Shown: piece by piece, positions 55,801-64,000 of the stretch
Layout of the letters: every line of letters starts with the position of its first letter
Position numbering within the stretch: position 1 is the first letter of the stretch
DNA from: Telmatactis stephensoni
Taxonomy: Eukaryota > Cnidaria > Anthozoa > Actiniaria > Isophelliidae
Length of the DNA: 64,000 bases
Assembly (NCBI GenBank): GCA_029948255.1
Contig: JALIZF010001940.1
Location: 124,001 to 188,000 of the forward strand
Reading direction: 5' to 3'
Notes under the pieces: generated by a model
Seen by the model: only the letters and a program-made list of their open reading frames with translations
Told to the model about the DNA's origin: nothing
Databases searched by the model: none
Made by a program: the position numbers and the translations under genes

Positions 55801-58800
55801 TGGGACCTCTCGCACTAACCAACTGTGCGATCCTTGCTCCTAAAAGTCGTGGAAGCCATGGAAAGCAGGAAGTGCAGCTGCTTTGCTAGGACCTAGTGCT
55901 CTGAAAACTTCAAGTACTGCAATAATGTGGAAAGATTTTTCTGCGTCCTCTCCAAACATGGCGACTGCCAACACCACCACATCAGTGTCGAGAGTACGGG
56001 TAAGGAGTTTCTGAATTGCATAGTTGACACAATCCTTACAAATGAAAAAAAAAGCCTTGAGTCTGATTCCTCTTGAGTGCATGTTGCCAATCCAGTGAAT
56101 TCCCGTTCTACATCACATGCAAATCCTTGTCCAAAAGAAGAAATCAAGTGTATGTTTCCAGGCAACTTGATGACTTTAATTTGCAAATTTCAACTAAAAG
56201 TAAAAAGCTCTCAAAAACTTAAGGAATCCAGGGAATTCCCGTTCAACACTAATTTTTCTCCAACAGAAGAAATCAAGTGTTTCTTGTTGGGCAATATGAT
56301 GGATTTGAAAATTTCAGCTAAAAATTAAAAAAAGCTCAATACCCTGAGAAATCTTTCCCAGTTGCATGGTATAAGAGTACTTGTTGGCTCTACACGCTTT
56401 GGTTGACCATGACTTTGTTAACTTCTAGATATGGTCTATGATTTGAAGCTATCAGTGCCGCAATATTCGCTCCACATTACATCAACCCTGGAGACATTCT
56501 GTATTAAACTGGGTCTTCACAGTCATGTGTAATTGATCAGGCTATTGTGAACGGGTTTTCTTTATGTGGAAAATTATAAAATAGTGAGAATTATTGATTG
56601 TTACGAGTGAACTGCAATGACAGTGGCCTTTATGCAGGAATACGTTCAGAAAGATGTCAGATTGCCATACACCCAAACCTAATTCCAGATCATCAATTCC
56701 AAAGTATTATTACTGGAAGTACTTTTGAAAAGGCGTTGCCATGGTTGCATGTTACTCAAATTGCGTTGTTTCAATCATATCCGTCTATTATTCTATCTCC
56801 TTGACTTTAAAACAAGGTAAATAATTTTGATACTTGAGACTTGAGGTATTCCTATGTATCTATACTGGCAGTACTAAGTTTAGGGTGTGGCAGTGCATGT
56901 GAAATGAAAAGGGCATACATCATTAGACCAAATAGGATTAGTTGGTAGTGATAGCATTGTAAAAAACGGTTATTTTCAGTCATTTTGAATTTAATTAAAG
57001 CCATTAACATAAAACTGGAAGTACTAGGAATAGGGTGGGGCACTATAGTCAGTTAGGTAGAACGAACAGTACTTGTAAAGAATTATCACATTTCATGAAA
57101 CAACTAGTTAATGCAACAATTGTATTTAATTTTAAGTGAAAATTAATTCCACATGTGTAAAACTGGAAGTATTGATTTTTGGGCGTGGCGCTATATCAGG
57201 AATTAGTCAGCATGTTGCCTTCTATCATTGTGCCAATTTTCATGCTTGTAGCAAAAAACTGAACAATTCTGCACGATATGCCTGCACTATTGCTACTTTG
57301 TAGGGTAAAAACAGCTTGAGTCACGCCCATTTTGGTACGTTGTAGGAGATAACATGAAAATTTCCGACCTTCATCCTCGACCAAAATATGAGAATCAAAC
57401 CCCGAAGTTATCAGGATATTATAATAATAATTAAGTCGATTTGACAAATGAATTAGAAGCCTACACTGCACATGTATATATTAGATGTCTTTGGAAACTT
57501 TTGGCAGACAGATCTCGTTGGGGTTTTCCGATTTACGGGCACTATAAAGGCCGATTTGGCACTAATATGGTGCCACGCTAGTACCACTGCTTAATATGGT
57601 AATATTATGACCACAATGTCAGAAATGTGATATTGTACTAAAGAGTTATTTGTTATTTTTAGCCTTCATTTTTTTAAGCGTTCATTCACCATAGATACTC
57701 ATGACAAACATGTAATATTTCTTGGATAATTTGGATAAAAGAAATAGCTAGCCCTATAAGTAGGTTAAAAATATTATTCCTGTCAATTCATTGGGTCCAA
57801 AAGAAAACATGTATAAACGTGTTGACAGGACTTTAAGACATTCTCAAGCCTGACTAAAGAAATTGTGATTTGCAACGTTGCAAATTCTTCATGTCTCATG
57901 TCCATTCCGCTTCACCTGCGATGTAATCAAAAATTTATTTCCGTAGACATTTTACCCTTTCTTCTTGTGAGACCTTGGAAAACGCGAACACATCCAATAT
58001 TGAATTACTACAGTAGCTAAGTAGATTTGATATATATAAGTGGGAAACATACGATATCGACATATCTCTGATACGTTCACCTCTTAACAGCGAACGAAAA
58101 AATATGCCGCTAATCACCGGCGATTCGAACGTAAAATATTCAGATTCAGATTCAGATTCGTGTTTATTTAGTACCAGTAAATTACATAGAAAAGATAAAT
58201 AAAATTGAAAAAATTAACAGACTTAATGGCACATGCTACCTATAATAACCATTGGGTTAGACTAGATAGGTAGCCACACTAATAATATTAAAATTTAAAT
58301 ATTTGGGTCAATTCAGAATAATACCATTATTTCACATTACATACCTTTTCTCTGATGATTTCCTTATGGCATTTTTCACAGATGATGGGCATTTTGGGGC
58401 ACTCATTGTAATGCAACTATGAAAAATGGAAAGAAAAAAATTTATGTCACACTTTAAGCCACTAAAACCCCCAAACAACCTTTTTTAGATATGATGCTTC
58501 TTAGGTGAATTTTCTCAGTTTAAAGTCGAAAGTTCGGTTATGATATCACTGAAAAATGAGGAAACAATCCATCCCTTCTTGGAAGGTCACAAACAACAAT
58601 TCAAGTCACTTTTGCTTATCAGTACTGATTTAAACTTTTTTTTCTACTCAAGATTTCAAGGTGTTAAGATTATAAAAAGTACCTGTTTCGTATTGAAGAG
58701 CACTTTGTTTTTGCAATGATCACAGGTTATTTTTCTCATTGGGCAAATGTCGCGATGTTCTTGAAAGTGTTTTCTTTGCACTGCCTCACCACAATCATTG

Positions 58801-59737
58801 GGACATGTGACATCATCAAACTCACATACCTCCAAGTGTTTCTAGGGAATTATAATTAAACATTAGGAAAATGCAGGGATTTTTTTCTAGGGTTGGGTGA
58901 CTGGTAAATTTTACAGTTGTCTGGCTCCTTTCAGCATCACGGGTTTCAAAAACCTGATGAACCATATTTATTTATCTGCCAAAAATGGATTTCAAACATT
59001 GACCACCATGTGCTCTCAACCAGACAGTATTCTAATTGGAAACTTGTCCCTCAGCTGATGACAATTTCAATGACAATGACAATGAGATCAGATAAAACCC
59101 AGAAATATTTCCATATGGAGGATCACAACTCACTACTTGGACTTTTATAATCCGGTTGAGTGTTATGGCCTTAAATTGTAGGCTCTCTTCCTAAAAACCT
59201 TGATAAAACGTAGATCTAGGACATGTACACTGTATAACTACAATAAAGGTGTACCTACTGTACTAGTATCATCATTATTATAATTCTCATTTCAAAGTTA
59301 CATACAGTACCTCAAGATCACTCAATGGTCCTTTCCATGGACAATTTCTTTGTTTATGGAGTCGGCACCAAACAGGAAACTTGTTTATTTCCCTCTTAGC
59401 AAAGTTATCTGGATAGAGCTAAAATGAAGAAAATATACTTCTTAGGACCTCTAAAGTTGTAGTTATTTATAATTCAGAACACTGAATTATCATAATAAAT
59501 CAGTAAGGGAGCATTCATTTTTTAGGAGGGGGGTGGGCTGGAGGAATTGCAGGAATCAAATACAAAAAAATGCAAGCCCCCACGGTAAGGAATTGAACTA
59601 TATTGATGACCCAGCCCACTTCCAAATATGAAAATAGGGTCCCTTGACCTGGTTTAACTTTCAGAAAAACATGACCCACCCCCTTTCATATAGTAAATTT
59701 CTTTTGACCCACTCCTCTGCTCAATTCCTCCGGCCCA

Positions 59738-59769
<32 letters not shown>

Positions 59770-59901
59770 TAAAAAATGAATGCTCCCTAAAATGAACAAA
59801 ATGTTTGATTGATTGTAAACTCTCAAAGAATCCAAGAATTTCAACTTACACCAGATTCGGTGAGAGCCACATTGTCAACTGGACATTTATGGCCAGCATC
59901 T
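49803..59901 (-). CDS. TRAF6: TRAF6, 3' part (RING start lies off the right edge)
   Basis: Six exons with clean AG/GT borders and matching phases: 59901-59850, 59418-59311, 58841-58683, 58416-58345, 52285-52208, 50504-49803 (389 codons plus one split codon). The first begins mid-RING (DAGHKCPVDN, the last RING cysteine pair). LYPDNFAKREI follows, as in TRAF6, then TRAF-type zinc fingers (WCRLHKQRNCPW, CPNDCGEAVQRKHFQEH, CDHC, CEKCHKEIIREKMPFH, CPYSFLGC). A short helical region precedes the MATH domain (about 239-389 of the visible part: GTFIWKVENY, FYTGLYGYKMC, LLAFQKPTTPRNHKGYGYV). TRAF6 makes K63-linked ubiquitin chains downstream of TLR/IL-1R and some TNF receptors. The arginine and GYGY positions that would form the P-x-E-x-x groove are present, with Y for the human F. 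The 5' exon(s) were not found up to 64000. Confidence 0.95.
50908..51095. mobile_element. dispersed repeat (TATGGCTAGATAATTTCCTG family), copy 1
   Basis: The segment TATGGCTAGATAATTTCCTG...CTCTGATTGGCTAA...CCATATAATAAATAAGTTATTAACC is about 95% identical to 53633-53780. It lies in the last TRAF6 intron. Confidence 0.85.
51588..51710. repeat. (ATAAGC)n-type foldback
   Basis: CATAAGCATAAGCATAAGAA (51645) and its complement (51688-51708) form a hairpin, with further CATAAGC words on the left. Confidence 0.7.
51717..51893. repeat. (CCG)n(CCT)n(TTC)n trinucleotide tract
   Basis: About 175 bp. Long frames of poly-Leu/Ser/Arg/Glu on both strands here are artefacts. Confidence 0.98.
52290..53620. 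other. TRAF6 intron sequence, nothing recognised
   Basis: Several loosely repeated words (GGTACTTCCTGA/GGTATTTCCTGA, AAAGATATCGGTTGG/CAAGATATCGGTTAG at 53184-53400) suggest an old duplication. No exon or intact element is seen. Confidence 0.4.
53627..53930. mobile_element. dispersed repeat family, copy 2 with extra hairpin
   Basis: It matches copy 1 (50908-51095) to about 53785. It then carries a hairpin of about 125 bp absent from copy 1 (CGGTCTGTACGGGAAAATAT against ATATTTTCCCATACAGACC), and ends with the shared CTCGGTTAATAACCCTTTAA. Confidence 0.8.
54930..55040 (-). pseudogene. cysteine-rich C-terminal relic of the transposon ORF
   Basis: The minus strand reads EILEMCSHLTRCKCQQDKNC, then SSCAQPCVIVEA and FGK. 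The close CxC and CxxC spacing suggests a zinc-binding tail like that seen at the end of some mobile-element proteins. It lies downstream of, and in the same direction as, the fragment at 55848-56100. Confidence 0.45.
55700..55848 (-). mobile_element. SINE inserted in the transposon ORF
   Basis: The minus strand reads AGCAAGGATCGCACAGTTGG, AGAGGTCCCAAGTTTGATCC, then CCTATCCTTGTTTCGACTTC and TGTAGCTTTAATATACTG. It is the same family as 31294-31460, but lacks 14 bases between two GTGCG words in the tRNA-like head. It interrupts the ORF right after LPAFHGF. Confidence 0.75.
55848..56100 (-). pseudogene. transposon ORF fragment with DTDVVVLAV core
   Basis: Across one frameshift the minus strand reads CTQEESDSRLFF, then ICKDCVNYAIQKLLTRTLDT with DVVVLAVAMFG, and later AAALPAFHGF. 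From memory, HEEADTR, RTVDTDVVVLAV and LPAFHALTGCDT blocks in this order recur in mobile-element proteins of cnidarians. I do not know their enzymatic class. The frameshift and the SINE at its 3' side make it dead. Confidence 0.6.
57290..58130. other. TRAF6 intron sequence, nothing recognised
   Basis: AT-rich, no element borders or exon found. Confidence 0.45.
58137..58330 (-). repeat. retroposon 3' end with (GATTCA)n
   Basis: ATTCAGATTCAGATTCAGAT is followed by CGTGTTTATTTAGTACC. On the minus strand this is a LINE-like 3' tail (TGAATC repeats) after about 170 bp of non-coding body. Confidence 0.45.
59507..59789. mobile_element. TIR element, 283 bp
   Basis: Left GGGAGCATTCATTTTTTAGG and its complement at the right, with G- and C-runs just inside (the right one about 25 C). 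TAA flanks both ends as a possible target duplication. It lies between two TRAF6 exons. Confidence 0.85.
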
Positions 59902-60089
59902 CTATAGTGACAGTAAAACAACATCAGTCATAATACAATATACTAATCAAAGGCTGTGCTCTAGCAGTGTCTGAGTGCCTGAGGGGATTAACATTTGGGG
60001 TTGTGCATCTGAAAAGAAGGATGTTGGGGGGTTGATTTCATAAAGATGATTCAGTTCCCCGTCAATACCCTTTTTGCTTTGTTATGTTT

Positions 60090-60215
60090 GCAAATAAAAA
60101 AATAAAAAATAAATAAATATTCTTTATTTATCCTCGGATTTTCCAAGTAGCATTTCTGCTAATATCTCCGAGACTCATTCGCACACTCGCTACCCCTACA
60201 TTTGATATACTCTGC
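60090..60215. repeat. retroposon tail-like AT-rich segment
   Basis: (AAATA)n-type run, then ATTCTTTATTTATCCTCGGA. It looks like an inverted LINE end; the body is not identifiable. Confidence 0.35.
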
Positions 60216-61029
60216 ATACAATTATATGTTATCATGTGGCCCATTATTTGATCATGTGTGCAAACTTCAGAAATAATCACATGACAGGGCACATGTAGGA
60301 AAACCTATACCCACACCTGGACCAGTACTAGTGTATGCATCAGAAAAATAGAAAATATAGTGGTCAAAAAGAGTCATATGGTCATTCAAATGCTATTTCC
60401 TGAGCTTAAGGTCGGGTTGGACAGGAAAGTTTGTCTCTTGTTCATTCTGCACTCAGTACCATCCACTCCTCCTACATAGTATGGTAAAGCTGGTTTAGTA
60501 GGGAGCACAAGGGTACAATGATATTCGTGCTAGAGCACAGCCCTGTAAATAATTTAGACTATTCCAGATATCATGTGTCTAATTAAATATTTGTGTCTAG
60601 CTTGAAATATAGTTTTTTTCCATGTGGAATTCACAGCTTTAAAGTGAATGAAAATGAAAATCGATGCAGACTCTTTATGAATGCACTAGAATGATGAATT
60701 AATTTATAATTAATGGGACATGATATTTGGAATAGTCTATTAAATATCTTTTTTATCTGGGTGCCCAATGTTAATGAGATTGGCTGTATATAATCATATA
60801 ATGCAATATATTTTGCCTGGATAAGTTATCCACCAGATAAGAGCAATAAATTATATTGGCATGATAGCATTTTCCAATGGAAAAAAATCTATCTAACAGA
60901 TCTATAGCACTATCTACCTGGCATCATTTAACCAGGGCATTCTAGAGAGCAATGTTTTTAAACTAAGTAATGACTATATGTAGGATTAGTTAGCAACTGA
61001 TATTGAATGACCAAAATGGTGAAAGTGGT
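60216..61029. other. no exon found (TRAF6 5' intron or upstream)
   Basis: I looked for the missing RING exon (a C-x2-C / CGH-type block ending in a split AG|A codon) and did not find it. Confidence 0.45.
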
Positions 61030-61985
61030 TGTAAAAATAAAGACTATAGGAGATAAATAATGATTAACCCACATGGTATTAATCATTATTTCACTTTGCC
61101 TTGCTTCCCCTATACTCAATTATTATAATAATACCATGATCACCTCGGGATCTATTGTTTTTGGAGGGACGTTTAATCACTAACATCCCTCCCTCATGAA
61201 TAGAAAGAGGGAAAATTAGTTCTAATATTCCCTCATTAATTATGAAAGAGGGATGATTAGAACTAATCGTCCCTCATCCATAATTAATGAGGGACGATTA
61301 GAACTAATCGTCCCTCATGTTATTCAAGAGTGGTTGCCCCTCATTTAATGCAATCATCGCGACAATCGGGACAACTTTGCATGCTCGGCCTACGGCCTCG
61401 GGACTTACACTAAACCTCCCTCGGCTTCGGGGACATTTAATCACTAATATCCCTCAGGGTCATGGTATTACTTATAATTGTATAATTATAGTCCTGCATA
61501 AGATACTTCATTGACATTTCTTTACTGCTAGATTGCAGTACACTTGTCATGTTGCTGATGAATTTCAGTACATATTCACACTTAACCCTCAGATAACCAT
61601 GTCTCAACTAGCTCAATAGCATCCATCTAGAAAATGGAAAGGTTATTTCCCATCTGGAACCCCGAATTTTTTCTGCATGGTTTTGATACATGTGATTCTA
61701 TATGGGTTAATCATTACTGTATTTCACTCTGCCTTTTATCTCTCCTATTTTCAATTATTTTGTACATTCCCACAGATGGTGAAGATGTTTCAAGGACACT
61801 TCGTTATTAATGGATGTCAGTACATTAATATTATATGGATTTCAGTAAATATATTCACACTCAATTTAATTAACCCTAAGAAATACCATATGAGTCTCCA
61901 GAAGGACACGGATTTGTTCTCATCTGGAACTCCCAATTTTTTAGTTTTAGTGTGATTCTATGTGGCTTAGTCATTATTTCAAAAG
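61030..61985. repeat. tandem duplication of a roughly 290-bp block
   Basis: ATTTCAGTA..ATATTCACACT, then TTAACCCT, then CATCTGGAACYCC and TGTGATTCTATRTGG, occurs at about 61563-61710 and 61840-61965. A third partial match (ATTAATCATTATTTCACTTT) lies at 61076. The foldback at 61130-61470 splits the array. Confidence 0.6.
61130..61472. mobile_element. foldback element with a 32-bp palindrome
   Basis: The ends ATACCATGATCACC and (inverted) ATACCATGACCCTG mirror each other. GTTTAATCACTAACATCCCTC and ATTTAATCACTAATATCCCTC occur as a direct pair. At 61288-61319 ATGAGGGACGATTAG, two bases, then its exact complement form a palindrome. Confidence 0.65.
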
Positions 61986-62222
61986 TGCAGAAACAAACAC
62001 TGCTTAAAGAAGATTTGCTGTTTACGTATTTAGGAGGATGGTTGTTGGTTTGCTTGATATAAAATATTCACTTTCTGACTAAAAGAAAAATGAAATAATG
62101 TGTATCAACAATTGATATTTCAGTTTTAAAGAAGTCACTCAATTAAAACTGGGGATGGAAAACACCAGGAAATATGAAAGTGAAAATGAAAATGAAAATG
62201 GATTTTTTACTTACTTGTGACC

Positions 62223-62345
62223 ATTTTGTATTATTACTCATGTCTGGTCCATAGGCAATGAAAAGTTCAACACAATGTTCAGACAATTAGGTAGAGTGTA
62301 CACCATTGATCTGTCGGAACAATTTGTTGGCTTCATGGTAGCCTA
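62223..62345 (-). pseudogene. possible decayed ankyrin-like exon
   Basis: The minus strand reads HEANKLFRQINGVHST, one stop, then LSEHCVELFIAYGPDMSNNT and KWSQ, ending at GTAAGT. CVELFIAYG.D resembles the second helix of an ankyrin repeat. A single stop and the lack of neighbours suggest a relic; a coincidence is possible. Confidence 0.25.
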
Positions 62346-62550
62346 TAGCCAAAATTCACGAGACTTTTGTCTGACAAAATGCATAATTGCTCAAACAGTG
62401 GTAAAGGTTACAGATTGAAGGAATTTAATAACAAACTAAAGGAGTGATTATCTGCTAGATAAAATGCTTATAAAAACTGTATTGACATTTCATAACAACA
62501 TTCTCCACAAACCAATAAATCTGCTGTTTCCTTGTGCTTTGAGAAAGGGG

Positions 62551-62957
62551 AAATATTACTACCATTTTCGTTCAAGCATTTGAATTTCGCGCTTGTTTAC
62601 GTTTAAAACGAGACATTGTCTGGTGCCACACCAACATTTTTGGTTGTGCATTTCAGAGTTTTCACGTGCAGAATGAAAGGTTTTGACAGGTCTATAATTA
62701 GGTTCGGGCGTGGGAAACTACATCTTTTTCCTTTATTTCATGTTTTGATTCATTTTGTTTCATTAAAAACGACAAAAATATGAAATGATCAGGAAAAATG
62801 TAGTTTCCAACCTTCACAGCTAATAACAGACCTGAAAAAAGCTTTAATTCTACCAAAGAAAAACTCTAACAAAGACGATCAACGTCTCGTTCAAAACGTA
62901 AATAAACACGAAAATTGTTTCGTGCTTAATGCTTGAACGAAAATGGTAGTATTTCAT
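62551..62957. mobile_element. TIR element, about 405 bp
   Basis: GAAATATTACTACCATTTTC and GTTCAAGCATT at the left are mirrored at the right (AATGCTTGAAC, GAAAATGGTAGTATTTC). Inner ACGTTTAAAACGAGAC/GTCTCGTTCAAAACGT and CTACATTTTT words are also mirrored. Confidence 0.85.
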
Positions 62958-63279
62958 GGGTGTAACCAAAAAATGTGCCAATTGACATGTTTTCATTGCT
63001 CTACTTGGCTTCATATTCAGTATTTAGAAAGTGATAAACATACAAATATTTCTGTGGGTACAATGTAAAAAATGTATAATAATTGTGATTGAGTGAGGAA
63101 AACTTAATTTATTCTACTTTTTAGCTACAGTATTAGTCAGTCAGTCAGTCAGTTAGTTATTAAGTTAATACTAAGAATTCAGGGTTGAAATTAATATTTT
63201 TTGACAGATAGAAGAAAATGGTTTGTTATAGACAGATTATTTAGTTAGTTCACTGAAGAACAATGCCATTTATATAATA

Positions 63280-63600
63280 ATTGGCATATTACACGCGTTC
63301 TGATTGGTCGAACAACCATGTGTGATTAGAGTACACACACATAGATGGCGTCATCGAATCTTACGCGCGCTCTGATTGGTTGGAATGTTTCGATAAATAT
63401 TATATAAAACAGATAGATTCCATTTTTCCGTGCGTCTGTACTCTAATCGATGCACAGAAGACGTCAAAATGTGGTGAGAACAACAGTCACGCCACTCGAC
63501 TTCGTCTCGTGGCGTACTTTTTTGTTCTCACCACATTTTGACGTCATCTGTGCATCGATTAGAGTACAGACGCACAGAAAAATGGAATCTATTAATTTTG
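63280..63600. mobile_element. MITE, intact copy (CCACATTTTGACGTC family)
   Basis: A near-perfect inverted core lies at 63420-63591: TTCCATTTTTCCGTGCGTCT, GTACTCTAATCGATGCACAG and CAAAATGTGGTGAGAACAA, with complements. Two TCTGATTGG words (63299, 63371) precede it. A second copy, interrupted, is at 28350-28985. Confidence 0.85.
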
Positions 63601-63654
63601 TTAAATATATCATAGTGTATGCCATATATCTGTAAAATAAAATTTAACATGTCT

Positions 63655-63830
63655 AATAGCCCACTTTCGATATATGGTCAAGTTACCGCACACAAAGGAA
63701 TCAATACGAGGCTCTGGGGCAATAATGCTTAGTAGTGCGTAACAAAACCACTAAACATTATTCCCCAGAGCCTCAGACTGATTCTTTTGTGTGTGGCATC
63801 TCAACCATATATCGAAAATGGGCTATTGCA
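63655..63830. mobile_element. MITE, about 175 bp
   Basis: TAGCCCACTTTCGATATATGG at the left and CCATATATCGAAAATGGGCTA at the right, with mirrored CACACAAARGAATC and GAGGCTCTGGGGCAATAATG blocks. Confidence 0.85.
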
Positions 63831-64000
63831 CTATTTTGTACAAACTAGTGGACAGCACTGAAGCAGAACAGTGCCAATAACAATAGCATCTTAATTTGTG
63901 TTTCTTTGCATGTGTAGTTAATGCCTCATTGAATTCTTTTCTTTTTTTTTCATAACTAAATAGCTGATAACTAAATACTTTTACACACTAAATAGTTAGT

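Larger units (their letters stand above)
54177..57289. mobile_element. 3.1-kb transposon with about 580-bp inverted ends
   Basis: Left 54177-about 54772 and right about 56697-57289 are inverted copies, about 96% identical by eye, starting TAGTGCAGGCATATCGTGC at both outer ends. Diverged similarity continues inward to 54900 and 56594. TTG lies directly outside both ends (54174-54176, 57290-57292), a possible 3-bp target duplication. The interior has a decayed minus-strand ORF and an inserted SINE. It lies in the largest visible TRAF6 intron. Confidence 0.88.

Overview
The window looks like nuclear DNA of an animal, most likely an anthozoan cnidarian (stony coral or sea anemone). The basis is AT-rich sequence, compact multi-exon metazoan genes with GT-AG introns, an intronless class A GPCR with decayed copies around it, and a very dense population of small foldback transposons, tRNA-derived SINEs and microsatellites. 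The clade is inferred; no taxonomic marker is present.

Five protein genes can be supported. On the plus strand are an intronless rhodopsin-type GPCR (3860-4807) and a C2H2 zinc-finger gene (9267-10532) whose eighth finger is cut off by a stop codon. On the minus strand are three genes whose exon chains I rebuilt codon by codon from splice sites and phases. They are an FSP1/AIFM2-type FAD oxidoreductase (7 coding exons, 23988 to 16733, 412 aa), TTC17 (15 coding exons, 41137 to 27043, 1089 aa), and the 3' part of TRAF6 (6 exons, 59901 to 49803; the RING start lies beyond the right edge). They are unrelated in function: CoQ/ferroptosis redox defence, an ER-entering TPR protein, and a TLR/IL-1/TNF-pathway ubiquitin ligase. 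Nothing suggests an operon-like unit.

Layout. 1-9.2 kb: GPCR gene, GPCR relics, a locally duplicated block, and repeats nested in repeats. 9.2-10.6 kb: zinc-finger gene. 10.7-16.6 kb: decayed mobile-element ORF, split tRNA-like piece, minisatellites, SINE. 16.7-24.0 kb: AIFM2-like gene with a 1.05 kb TIR element in intron 1. 24.1-27.0 kb: a (GGAGA)n tract and a pristine 1,046-bp transposon with perfect 125-bp G-rich TIRs and an 8-bp target duplication. 27.0-41.2 kb: TTC17. 41.2-49.8 kb: gene-free, packed with inverted-repeat elements. 49.8-64 kb: TRAF6, with a 3.1 kb transposon (itself hit by a SINE) in its largest intron.

The hunt did not turn up a discrete new gene system. The most notable signals are the pristine TIR element with a RecQ-like helicase remnant, the nested long-TIR transposon, three micro-foldbacks each flanked by a 9-bp direct repeat, strong over-representation of two transcription-factor-like words (TCTGATTGG and TGACGTCA) in or near foldbacks, and an AIFM2-like protein that starts with a hydrophobic segment instead of a myristoylation site. 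All counts, splice sites and alignments were made by eye.
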